Assembly: GCA_022844565.1 (NCBI GenBank)
Contig: JALHLK010000004.1
Location: 124,001 to 188,000 of the forward strand
Source: Saprospiraceae bacterium
Lineage (GTDB): Bacteria > Bacteroidota > Bacteroidia > Chitinophagales > Saprospiraceae
DNA length: 64,000 bases
Direction: 5' to 3'
Below, one piece after another: positions 44,611-53,047 of the stretch. Position numbers and translations under genes: made by a program. Under the pieces are notes generated by a model that made no database searches, was not told where the DNA came from, and saw only the letters and a program-made list of their open reading frames with translations. Numbering within the stretch: the stretch's first letter is position 1; each line of letters opens with the position of its first letter.

Positions 44611-46830
44611 ATGGATAATAAAAATACAAATAGCATGTCAGATCAAAGTCTAGAAAAATCACTTAAAGAATATTTTGGGTTTGGTCAATTTAAAGGTGAA
44701 CAAAAACAGATTATAGAAAGTGTAATGAGTGGCAATAATACCTTTGTCATTATGCCAACTGGAGGAGGTAAATCATTGTGTTATCAACTACCTGCATTAT
44801 TGATGCCTGGTACAGCATTGATCATCTCTCCGCTGATCGCTTTGATGAAAAATCAAGTAGATTCTGTGAGGGGTTATAGTCAGACAGATAGATTAGCCGC
44901 TTTTTTAAACTCATCTCTCAACAAAACTCAAATGAGAGAAGTAAAAGAAGGGATTTCTTCTGGTATAACAAAAATGTTGTTTGTTGCTCCAGAGACATTG
45001 ACAAAAGATGAAAATATAGAGTTTTTTAAAAATGAAAATATTTCCTTTGTTGCAGTAGATGAAGCGCATTGTATATCAGAGTGGGGGCATGATTTTAGGC
45101 CTGAATATAGACGTATTAGAGAAATGATTACTGCAATCAACTCAGAAATTCCGATCATAGCATTGACAGCAACGGCTACCCCTAAGGTTCAGACTGATAT
45201 CGTAAAAAACCTTAACATGAAAACGGTGAATATCTTTATTTCATCATTCAATAGAGATAATTTATATTATGAAATTCGACCAAAAAATACAAAAGAGCAA
45301 ACCACAAAAGAAATTATCCAATTTATCAAGAATAATGCTCCTAATAAATCAGGTATAATCTATGTACAATCCAGAAAATCTACAGAAGAGGTTGCGCAAC
45401 TACTTACCGTAAATGGCATCAGTGCTGCTGCTTACCATGCTGGCCTTGATGGAAAGGTTCGTACAAAAGTGCAAGATGATTTTCTAATGGAAGAGGTTCA
45501 TGTTATTGTAGCCACTATTGCATTTGGCATGGGGATAGATAAGCCTGATGTACGATTTGTAATTCATTATGACATACCAAAAAGTATCGAAAACTATTAT
45601 CAAGAGACAGGTAGAGGAGGTCGAGATGGTTTGGCTGGAAATTGTATAGCATTTTATAGCTACAAAGATATTCTAAAATTAGAAAAATTCTTAAGAGACA
45701 AACCGGTTTCTGAAAGAGAGCTGGGTGCTCAACTTATGGATGAGATTATTGGATATGCTGAAACAAGTTCTTGCAGAAGAGAATTTTTATTACACTATTT
45801 TGGTGAAAAATTCGAGGCTAACCAATGCAATAATATGTGTGATAACTGTAAGCATCCTAAAGAGAAAATAGAAGTTGAAGAGGAAATGTTAATTTGTCTT
45901 AAGACAATCGTTTTGTTGAATGAAAATTATACTTCTAAGTTTATAATTGATGTGATATCAGGTAAGAATTCTAAGGAAATGAAAGACCTAAGATTCAATA
46001 AATTGCCGTTATATGGTGTCGGAAAAGAAAAACCTGAATTATTTTGGCACTCCATCCTTAGACAAGCTTTGCTAAATGACCTTGCAATGAAGGAAATTGA
46101 GCAATATGGAGTCATTAAGCTGACTGACAAAGGTAGAGCATTCTTAGAAAATCCAGAATCTATAATGGTGCCATTAAACCGAGACTTTAGTGACGCTACG
46201 GATGATGATTTTAATGAAAGTGGAGGAACTGCTGTACTAGATGAGACCTTAATGAAAATGTTGGTCGATTTAAGGAAAAAAGAAGCAAAAAAACATAATA
46301 TACAGCCTTGGATCGTATTCCAAGAGCCCGTTCTGCAGGAAATGTCTACTTTTTACCCCATTACAGTCGAAGATCTACAAAAAATATCTGGTGTAAATCA
46401 AAATAAGGCACTCAAATATGGTAGGCCATTTATTGATTTAATTGCACAGTATGTGGAAGCGAATGAAATTGAAAGACCTGATGACATCGTTATAAAACAA
46501 GTTGCTAACAAATCTAAGGATAAAGTTGCTATCATTCAGGCTATTGATAGAAAATTGTCTTTGATCGATATTGCAAAGTCGGGAGAACTCTTATACGATG
46601 ATCTATTATTGGAACTTAATCAAATAGTGGATGGGGGCACAAGGTTAGACATCAATTACTTCATTAAAGATCAACTCGACGAAGACATCATGGAAGAAAT
46701 CTATGAATATTTTAATGACGCTGAGTCTGACAGTATTGAAGTTGCATATACAGAGCTAAAAGATGAGGATATCACTATGGAGGAAATACTGCTGACTAGG
46801 ATTAAGTTTATGTCTGAAGTAGTTAATTAG
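44611..46830 (+). CDS. recQ: ATP-dependent DNA helicase RecQ
   Basis: RecQ unwinds 3'-5' DNA in recombination and repair. The 739-residue protein has motif I MPTGGGKSLCYQLPALL, DEAH-type motif VAVDEAHCISEWGHDFRPEY, and RQC zinc-binding cysteines in CRREFLLHYF and CNNMCDNCKHP. ENYYQETGRGGRDG is motif VI with the arginine finger. The C-terminal region after ~residue 520 is an HRDC-like domain (DLRKKEAKKHNIQPWIVFQE), followed by an acidic tail. It is longer than E. coli RecQ (610), as in other Bacteroidota. The aroQ gene follows after a short TTAGG-rich spacer. Confidence 0.95.
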   Translation: MDNKNTNSMSDQSLEKSLKEYFGFGQFKGEQKQIIESVMSGNNTFVIMPTGGGKSLCYQLPALLMPGTALIISPLIALMKNQVDSVRGYSQTDRLAAFLNSSLNKTQMREVKEGISSGITKMLFVAPETLTKDENIEFFKNENISFVAVDEAHCISEWGHDFRPEYRRIREMITAINSEIPIIALTATATPKVQTDIVKNLNMKTVNIFISSFNRDNLYYEIRPKNTKEQTTKEIIQFIKNNAPNKSGIIYVQSRKSTEEVAQLLTVNGISAAAYHAGLDGKVRTKVQDDFLMEEVHVIVATIAFGMGIDKPDVRFVIHYDIPKSIENYYQETGRGGRDGLAGNCIAFYSYKDILKLEKFLRDKPVSERELGAQLMDEIIGYAETSSCRREFLLHYFGEKFEANQCNNMCDNCKHPKEKIEVEEEMLICLKTIVLLNENYTSKFIIDVISGKNSKEMKDLRFNKLPLYGVGKEKPELFWHSILRQALLNDLAMKEIEQYGVIKLTDKGRAFLENPESIMVPLNRDFSDATDDDFNESGGTAVLDETLMKMLVDLRKKEAKKHNIQPWIVFQEPVLQEMSTFYPITVEDLQKISGVNQNKALKYGRPFIDLIAQYVEANEIERPDDIVIKQVANKSKDKVAIIQAIDRKLSLIDIAKSGELLYDDLLLELNQIVDGGTRLDINYFIKDQLDEDIMEEIYEYFNDAESDSIEVAYTELKDEDITMEEILLTRIKFMSEVVN

Positions 46831-46863
46831 GTTTTAGGTTTTAGGAATTAGGTTTTAGGTAGG
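46828..46863 (+). repeat. Short GGTTTTAGG direct repeats after recQ
   Basis: Three copies of GGTTTTAGG (or TTAGGTTTTAGG) begin in the recQ stop codon and run to about 46863, just ahead of the aroQ start at 46868. A similar TTAGG-type motif in the reverse sense (CCTAACATCTAAAACC) occurs near 29416-29431. Confidence 0.6.
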
Positions 46864-46867
46864 AAGT

Positions 46868-47302
46868 ATGAGGAAAAGAATTGTAGTTTTAAATGGCCCA
46901 AATCTAAATTTACTTGGTAAAAGACAGCCTGAGATTTATGGTAATCTTTCATTTGAAGATTATTTTAAAGGATTGGAGCAAGATTTTGCGAATGTTGATT
47001 TGCTTTATTTCCAAAGTAATCACGAAGGAGTAATAATTGATTTGATACAACAATATGGATTTGTTGTAGATGGTTTCGTCATAAATGCTGGTGCTTACAC
47101 ACATACTTCTATAGCCATTGCTGATGCCATAAGTGCTGTAAATGCACCCGTAGTAGAAGTACATATTTCTGATATTTATGCTAGAGAGTCTTTTAGACAT
47201 ATTTCATATATGAAAGACGCGTGTGTTAAAAGCATTGTTGGAAAAGGTTTACAAGGCTATCAGGAAGGTATTCAGTTTCTATTAGATTTCCTGAAAAAGT
47301 AA
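46868..47302 (+). CDS. aroQ: 3-dehydroquinate dehydratase, type II
   Basis: AroQ makes 3-dehydroshikimate in the shikimate pathway. The 144-residue protein matches the small type II dodecameric enzyme: RIVVLNGPNLNLLGKRQPEI, with the catalytic tyrosine next in IYGNL, FQSNHEGVIIDLIQQY with the conserved asparagine/histidine loop, FVINAGAYTHTSIAIADAI and VEVHISDIYARESFRH with the catalytic histidine. Complete and intact. It probably shares recQ's transcript. Confidence 0.95.
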   Translation: MRKRIVVLNGPNLNLLGKRQPEIYGNLSFEDYFKGLEQDFANVDLLYFQSNHEGVIIDLIQQYGFVVDGFVINAGAYTHTSIAIADAISAVNAPVVEVHISDIYARESFRHISYMKDACVKSIVGKGLQGYQEGIQFLLDFLKK

Positions 47303-47374
47303 ACAACAATCAAAGAAAAATTCCGTTAGTTCACTTTAATAATTTCCCAAGCCAGCAACTAGTTGTTTAGTTTT

Positions 47375-48475
47375 ATGCAAAAAAGTTTATTCCTCACTTA
47401 TATTTTTTCATTTTTTACAGTAGTTTGTTTTGGTAATTCTTTAAAAGAAGCAGTCATTGTTGATTCTACAAAAATTGAAAAAGGGTTTGACCTCAAATAT
47501 CTTCCTGTAATCTATTACTTACCTGAAACAAGTTTTGCTTTTGGTGCTGCAGGTGTTGCAACATTTAGATTTTCAAATCAACAAAAACGTGCCTCAGTTA
47601 TCCAATTTGCAGGATTGTATACATTAAAGCGGCAACTAATTTTGAGTTCGAGTTTTGATTTTTTTGCAAAGGGGGAAGATTGGAGATTTATTGGCGAGCT
47701 GTCATATTATAATTATTTTTACAACTTTTACGGAATAGGTAAAGAGACAAAAAAAGAAAACTTCGAAAGATTTAAATTGTCTTACCCTAGATTCAGAGTG
47801 GGTGCTTACAAGAAAGTAAAGGAAGAGTTAAAGGTTGGATTGCTTTATCAATTTGAAGGAATAACTTCAGTAGGTTATGAGAAAGGAGGCCTTATTGATA
47901 AGTCAGATTATGTAGGTAAAGAGGGAGGAATAATATCCAATCTTGGTTTTGGTGTTCTGTATGATAATCGAGATAATATCATTTCTGCACGGGAAGGTAG
48001 TTTTGTAGAGTTTCAATATCATAAAAGTAATAAGATCTTTTTATCAGCATTTAATTACCATCGGCTTAGTGCCGATTATAGATATTATATGACTCCGTTT
48101 AGTAATATAACTTTTGCTGCCAACGTCTACGCAGGTCACATGTATGGTACAGTACCATTTTACGATATGTTTGCTATAGGATCTGATTCTCATGCAAGAG
48201 GTACGTCTGATAGAAGATTTAAGGATAAGACGGTTATGCTCGCACAGCTTGAAGCGAGAATCCCAATACATACTAGAGTTAGGCTGAATGCTTTTGTGTC
48301 TACGGCTTCTGTTGGTAACGGTATAGTATCAACTTTTAAAAATAGGTATACCAAGTCATATGGTTTGGGCCTTCGATATATTTTAAATAAAAAGGACCTA
48401 TCAATGTTAAGGGTTGATCTGGCTCGAGACAGGGAAGGATTTAATTTTTATTTTACGGCTGGAGAAGCTTTTTAG
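47375..48475 (+). CDS. Outer-membrane beta-barrel of the BamA/TamA surface-antigen type
   Basis: I take the ATG at 47375 (MQKSLFLTYIFSFFTVVCF), giving a signal peptide. The 366-residue mature part resembles the C-terminal barrel of Omp85-like surface antigens: FNYHRLSADYRYYMTPFSNI, then YDMFAIGSDSHARGTSDRRF, and alternating aromatic/glycine strands. The usual POTRA repeats are absent, so it is a barrel-only form. Its C-terminus ends GFNFYFTAGEAF with a terminal phenylalanine. Its role is unknown. Convergent with oligopeptidase B, 8 bp apart. Confidence 0.8.
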   Translation: MQKSLFLTYIFSFFTVVCFGNSLKEAVIVDSTKIEKGFDLKYLPVIYYLPETSFAFGAAGVATFRFSNQQKRASVIQFAGLYTLKRQLILSSSFDFFAKGEDWRFIGELSYYNYFYNFYGIGKETKKENFERFKLSYPRFRVGAYKKVKEELKVGLLYQFEGITSVGYEKGGLIDKSDYVGKEGGIISNLGFGVLYDNRDNIISAREGSFVEFQYHKSNKIFLSAFNYHRLSADYRYYMTPFSNITFAANVYAGHMYGTVPFYDMFAIGSDSHARGTSDRRFKDKTVMLAQLEARIPIHTRVRLNAFVSTASVGNGIVSTFKNRYTKSYGLGLRYILNKKDLSMLRVDLARDREGFNFYFTAGEAF

Positions 48476-48483
48476 AACTTCCT

Positions 48484-50586
48484 TTAATCTATTAAGCCAG
48501 CTTGATCAAGTATAAATGTGTATTCCATTGCAATTTCTTTAAATCTTGCGAATCTACCCGACGCACCACCGTGACCAACTTTCATATTACAGTACATTAA
48601 TAATGGATTATCGTCCGTTTTTGTAGCTCTCAATTTGGCAATATATTTTAATGGTTCCCAATATTGTACCTGGCTGTCGTGGTATCCGGTAGTAATAAAA
48701 ATGGAAGGATAAGCTTTAGCCTCTATATTGTCATATGGGGAATACGAAAGCATATAATCGTAATATTCTTTTTCATTTGGATTGCCCCACTCATCATATT
48801 CTCCTGTCGTTAAAGGAATGGTATCATCGAGCATGGTTGTCACAACATCTAGAAATGGAACGGCGGCAATCACCCCTTTCCATAGATCTGGTCTCATATT
48901 TATCACAGCACCTATTAATAGGCCGCCTGCAGAACCTCCCATCGCAAAAAGATGATTTGAGTTTGTGAATCCTTTTTCTATAAGAAACTCCCCACATCGT
49001 ATAAAATCTGTGAATGTATTTTTTTTCTTTAAAAGTTTACCGTCTTCATACCATTTGCGACCCATGTCTTCTCCACCTCTTATATGAGCTATAGCAAAAG
49101 CAACACCTCTGTCAAGTAACGATATCCTTGCTACACTAAATGAAGGGTCAATTGAGATACCATACGAACCATAACCATATAAAAGTACTGGGTTTTCACC
49201 CTCGGTCAATTTATCTTTTCTATATACAATCGAAATGGGAATTCGAACACCATCATCAGCCACCGCGTAAAGTCTTTCAGATTTGTATAGGTTTTTATCA
49301 TAACCACCTACCACTTCTTGTTGTTTTAATGTGGTGAGTGTGCCTAGATTCATATCATAGTCATAGGTAGTTGACGGAGTTGTGAGTGACGTAAATTCCA
49401 ATCTTAAAATTGAACTGTCTGGATCAGGATTTATAGATGTATAAGCCATAAAACTTTCTTCACCAAAGTTGATGTATTTTTCTTCTCCATTCCACCTTTT
49501 AACTTTGATATTTGAAATTCCATTTATTCTTTCTGTCACCACTAGAAAATCTCTGAATAGGTCAAGTTTTTCTAATAAAACATTTTCTCGATGTTCAATA
49601 AACTCGTTCCAGTTTTCTTTTTTTGTGGTATCCTCGGAGGTGTACATCATTTTAAAATTATATGCACCATCTTTATTTGTTCTAATATACCATTTATCCT
49701 CAAAATGATCTATACTAAATTCATGATCTCTTTCTCTTTCTTGAAAAACAATGGGTTCAGATTCAGGTTTGTCGGCTGAAATAATTAAATACTCATTACT
49801 AACCGTTGCGCTACTGCCAATTATGATGTACTTTCTAGATCTTGACTTGTATATAAATGTATGAAAGGTTTGATCTTTTTCATGAAAAACTTCCTGATCA
49901 GTAGATGTGTCAGTACCAAGTACGTGTTTAAAAACTTTATAAGATCTTAGGGTTTCGTCATTTTTTGAGTAGAAAATAGTTTTATTATCATTGGCCCATA
50001 CTATTTCGCCTGAAGTGTCTTTAATAGTGTCTACTAGGTATTGATTTTTTTCAAGGTCTTTAAATTTTATGGTATATTGTCTTCTACTCACAAGGTCTTC
50101 GCCATAGGCAAGGATATTATTGTTTGAACTTATGGTGTGTCCTGTGGCTGAAAAATAATTTGATTTATGGGCAAGCTCATTTTCGTCGAGAATTAGCTCA
50201 TCATGTGATTCGAGGGTATCCTTTTTTCTTGATCTAACAATATATTCTTTGCCCTCTTCAAAACGATTTAGATACCAATAACCTCGATTTTTATACGGTA
50301 CAGACGAATCATTTTGTTTAATTCTTCCTTTAATTTCTTCAAAAAGTGCATCTTCAAATATTTGTAAATTTTTCCAATACTCCTCACGATACACGTTTTC
50401 TTCTCTAAGATAATCCAAGACTTCTTGAGTTTGTTTGTCAGGAGTTTCAGAATTTTTTTGCTTGTCGGACAATTTCATCCAATAATATAAATCCTGCCTA
50501 ACATGTTTGTGAATTATTAGATCAGTTGATATTTTTTTTGCTGTAGGTCCTTCTAATAATTGTTGTTGTGTAGCTGTAACTTCCAT
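48484..50586 (-). CDS. ptrB: Oligopeptidase B (S9A serine peptidase)
   Basis: A 700-residue cytoplasmic peptidase cutting after basic residues in short peptides. Residues ~70-420 form the seven-bladed propeller, and the C-terminal alpha/beta hydrolase domain holds the catalytic serine in FAMGGSAGGLLIGAV, the aspartate in TTGYHDSQVQYWEP and the histidine in VGHGGASGRF. YGSYGISIDPSFSVARIS and FAIAHIRGGEDMGRKWYEDG are strong family markers. The usual length is 680-720. It is upstream of a short gene and an ECF sigma gene on the same strand. Confidence 0.95.
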   Translation of the reverse strand: MEVTATQQQLLEGPTAKKISTDLIIHKHVRQDLYYWMKLSDKQKNSETPDKQTQEVLDYLREENVYREEYWKNLQIFEDALFEEIKGRIKQNDSSVPYKNRGYWYLNRFEEGKEYIVRSRKKDTLESHDELILDENELAHKSNYFSATGHTISSNNNILAYGEDLVSRRQYTIKFKDLEKNQYLVDTIKDTSGEIVWANDNKTIFYSKNDETLRSYKVFKHVLGTDTSTDQEVFHEKDQTFHTFIYKSRSRKYIIIGSSATVSNEYLIISADKPESEPIVFQERERDHEFSIDHFEDKWYIRTNKDGAYNFKMMYTSEDTTKKENWNEFIEHRENVLLEKLDLFRDFLVVTERINGISNIKVKRWNGEEKYINFGEESFMAYTSINPDPDSSILRLEFTSLTTPSTTYDYDMNLGTLTTLKQQEVVGGYDKNLYKSERLYAVADDGVRIPISIVYRKDKLTEGENPVLLYGYGSYGISIDPSFSVARISLLDRGVAFAIAHIRGGEDMGRKWYEDGKLLKKKNTFTDFIRCGEFLIEKGFTNSNHLFAMGGSAGGLLIGAVINMRPDLWKGVIAAVPFLDVVTTMLDDTIPLTTGEYDEWGNPNEKEYYDYMLSYSPYDNIEAKAYPSIFITTGYHDSQVQYWEPLKYIAKLRATKTDDNPLLMYCNMKVGHGGASGRFARFKEIAMEYTFILDQAGLID

Positions 50587-50634
50587 AGTAATTGCGTAAT
50601 AAAATAATAGGTCTGAAGGTTTTGGATATTTTTC

Positions 50635-50850
50635 CTAAGGAGTAGGGATATAAGCTTCTTTAATACTTTCCTTTGATGAATACTTTTGAGTAATCAAGAC
50701 CAACCCAGAAGTTAAAATAGAAATAAGAAATAAAATGATAAAAACCCTTTTACGTTTTCTTTCAGATAACTTCTTTTCTATAACTTGCCAAGTATTTGTA
50801 TCATACAAAGATTGGTGATCATTTACTTTTTTAATAGTTGATTTTTGCAT
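50635..50850 (-). CDS. Small single-pass membrane protein, possible anti-sigma partner
   Basis: A 71-residue protein with a basic N-terminal half (WQVIEKKLSERKRKRVF), one membrane helix (FIILFLISILTSGLVLI, residues ~37-53) and a short outer tail. Its ATG shares one base with the stop of the ECF sigma gene (TAATG), so the two are translationally coupled. The position right after a sigma gene suggests an anti-sigma-like role, but it is much shorter than usual anti-sigma factors and lacks known motifs. It could be a truncated remnant. Confidence 0.7.
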   Translation of the reverse strand: MQKSTIKKVNDHQSLYDTNTWQVIEKKLSERKRKRVFIILFLISILTSGLVLITQKYSSKESIKEAYIPTP

Positions 50851-51476
50851 TACAAAAATGGATTATAGTTTGTTGAGACAAATATAGTAAATAATAATAT
50901 AAAAAGGATATAATATTTAGATATAATATTTTTAAGCATTTGTTTAGACTTGAAAAGTTGACTACGCGAGGTTGCTTCTTCTATTTTGAGTAATTCGCTA
51001 ATTTCTTTATGGCTATATCCTTCAATAACGGATAAATTAAATATGGTTTTGTACCCATTTGGAAGCCTATTGAGAATGTCAATTATTTCTTCACAAGCAA
51101 GATCATCAATAACATTTTCTTTTATAAAAAATTCATCCTCCAACCCATTAACATCAATTTCTTTGTAATTTATTTTAAAAGATTTTTGATACCTTAGAGC
51201 AGTATGAATAAAAATTTTTCTTATCCATGATTCAAAAGCCGCCACATTCTTCAGTGAATTGAGTTTTAAAAATACCTTTATGAAACCTTCTTGCAAAATA
51301 TCTTGTGCGTTATTTTCATCTATAGAATACCGCCTGCATACGGTCATCATGGTACCAGCAAATTGATCAAAGAGTGCCTTTTGTGCTATTCTATCATTTG
51401 TTTTAGCTAATTCAATTAGACTTACTAGATTATTAGATTTAGCATCAGATTTACTTTCCTGATAGTCTATTTTCAT
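50850..51476 (-). CDS. ECF sigma factor with a C-terminal membrane segment
   Basis: A 208-residue sigma-70 factor: region 2 has NAQDILQEGFIKVFLKLNSL and AAFESWIRKIFIHTALRYQK, region 4 has LPNGYKTIFNLSVIEGYSHK followed by EISELLKIEEATSRSQLFKS. After region 4 the last ~25 residues form a hydrophobic stretch (YYILFILLFTIFVSTNY), which is not a normal part of an ECF factor. It could tether the protein to the membrane. The downstream 71-residue membrane protein is coupled by a TAATG overlap. There is no promoter motif I trust upstream. Confidence 0.9.
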   Translation of the reverse strand: MKIDYQESKSDAKSNNLVSLIELAKTNDRIAQKALFDQFAGTMMTVCRRYSIDENNAQDILQEGFIKVFLKLNSLKNVAAFESWIRKIFIHTALRYQKSFKINYKEIDVNGLEDEFFIKENVIDDLACEEIIDILNRLPNGYKTIFNLSVIEGYSHKEISELLKIEEATSRSQLFKSKQMLKNIISKYYILFILLFTIFVSTNYNPFL

Positions 51477-51681
51477 TTGATTTATCTGGTTTCTAATTTA
51501 ATAAGTTACCATGACATCAATTAATAGGGTAATGAAAGGGTAACCAAAGTCAAAGATAAACGCAATTTTGGTAATTGGTATTGTAAGCTATTAAAATCTA
51601 ATAGGTATTTGAGCATAAAAGGGCAATCATTTTAGATATTTAGTTTAAAAGTAGTAATATTGCAGAAATATAAATATTATC

Positions 51682-52167
51682 GTGTTCAATACATTTTTAC
51701 ACTTAGGAACTAACCAAAATGATAGATTAATAAATCTTGAGAATGCATTTTCCGAGATCGAAAAGAAAATCGGTTTAATTGATAGAAGGTCAGGTATATA
51801 TGAAACAGAACCTTGGGGATTGGCTAATCAAGAAATGTTTCTTAATATAGTAATTGAGGTCAAGACAAAATTGAATCCTGACGATTTACTTATTGGTATC
51901 AAAATTATTGAAAATGAAATGGGCAGGGTAAAAGCTGAAAAATGGGGTCCAAGAAAAATTGATATCGATATTTTATCTTACGGAGATTTAATAGTTGACA
52001 AGGAAAACCTAAAAATACCTCATCCTCAAATTCAAAATAGAAATTTTGTACTCATTCCATTTATGGAGTTAGAACCGGATTTAGTTTTGCCAGGTTATGA
52101 AAATTCAATTGAAGAGCTTTTCGAGCAATCAAAAGATGAGTGCGAAGTATATATTTTTGAATCATAA
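51682..52167 (+). CDS. folK: 2-amino-4-hydroxy-6-hydroxymethyldihydropteridine pyrophosphokinase
   Basis: FolK pyrophosphorylates the pterin precursor of folate. The 161-residue protein starts at a GTG (MFNTFLHLGTNQNDR, the usual L-G-S/T-N start). YETEPWGLANQEMFLNIVIE is the substrate loop, and WGPRKIDIDILSYGD is the conserved R-x-x-D-I-D-I motif for ATP and magnesium. It is followed after 11 bp by a deoxynucleoside kinase gene; the two are commonly adjacent or fused in Bacteroidota, joining folate and nucleotide supply. Confidence 0.95.
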   Translation: MFNTFLHLGTNQNDRLINLENAFSEIEKKIGLIDRRSGIYETEPWGLANQEMFLNIVIEVKTKLNPDDLLIGIKIIENEMGRVKAEKWGPRKIDIDILSYGDLIVDKENLKIPHPQIQNRNFVLIPFMELEPDLVLPGYENSIEELFEQSKDECEVYIFES

Positions 52168-52178
52168 AGTAGTGTATT

Positions 52179-52814
52179 ATGTTTCCTTATAAATATATGT
52201 GTGTAGAAGGTAATATTGGGGCAGGTAAAACCTCATTTTGTCAAAAAATTAAATCAGAAAATAATTGTAAATTGATCTTAGAACAATTTGCAGACAACCC
52301 TTTTTTACCTCTTTTTTATAATGACCCATCGAGATATGGATTTACTGTCGAACTTTTTTTCATGACAGAAAGATACAAACAGTTAGAAAAGGAGCTTATT
52401 CCTGAATTGTTTTATGATTTTACAATTGCTGACTATACATTTATTAAAACCCTTCTCTTTGCAAAGAAAACATTAGATGAAAAAGAATTTAAGCTATTTC
52501 AAAAAATGTTTCAAGTGTTAAGTCATAATTTCCCAAATCCCGATATTTTAGTTTATCTGCATCGAGATGTGCCAGTACTCAAAAAGAATATTTCAAAAAG
52601 AGGAAGGGAGTATGAGCTAAAAATATCAGATGAATATTTGATTTCTATTCAGGGCAGTTATTTTGATTATTTCAGAAACATCTTAACTTTTCCTGTGTTA
52701 ATCATTGATCTCAAAGAAATGGATTTTATAAATAATGAAAATAGTTTTAAGGAAATATGCGATCTAATTAAGAAAAATTATACTCCTGGGGTTCATCGCG
52801 TAACTTTGGGGTAA
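52179..52814 (+). CDS. Deoxynucleoside kinase
   Basis: A 211-residue kinase of the deoxynucleoside kinase family (dAdo/dGuo/dCyd type). It has the P-loop VEGNIGAGKTSFC, the ERYKQLEKEL helix, and DYTFIKTLLFAKKTL near the usual D-R-S region, with the lid arginines ISKRGREYELK. The exact preferred base cannot be predicted. It sits directly after folK, as in many Bacteroidota. Confidence 0.92.
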   Translation: MFPYKYMCVEGNIGAGKTSFCQKIKSENNCKLILEQFADNPFLPLFYNDPSRYGFTVELFFMTERYKQLEKELIPELFYDFTIADYTFIKTLLFAKKTLDEKEFKLFQKMFQVLSHNFPNPDILVYLHRDVPVLKKNISKRGREYELKISDEYLISIQGSYFDYFRNILTFPVLIIDLKEMDFINNENSFKEICDLIKKNYTPGVHRVTLG

Positions 52815-53047
52815 CGGCATCTAAAAGTGTTGTTTAGTCTATCGATGTATTTATCTAGTCTAAAAATATGTGTTTTATTCTTAAATATGGATATTTTTGT
52901 TCTTTATAAAAATGATACATCAAATTAAGTTTAGGTAAAGTTGACTTATGATAATATATAAAGTAAATAGCATATTAAGATAATAACCTAAAAATTAGTT
53001 TGATTTACATAATAATTAAGAATTTAAGTAAATAATAAAAAACAATA

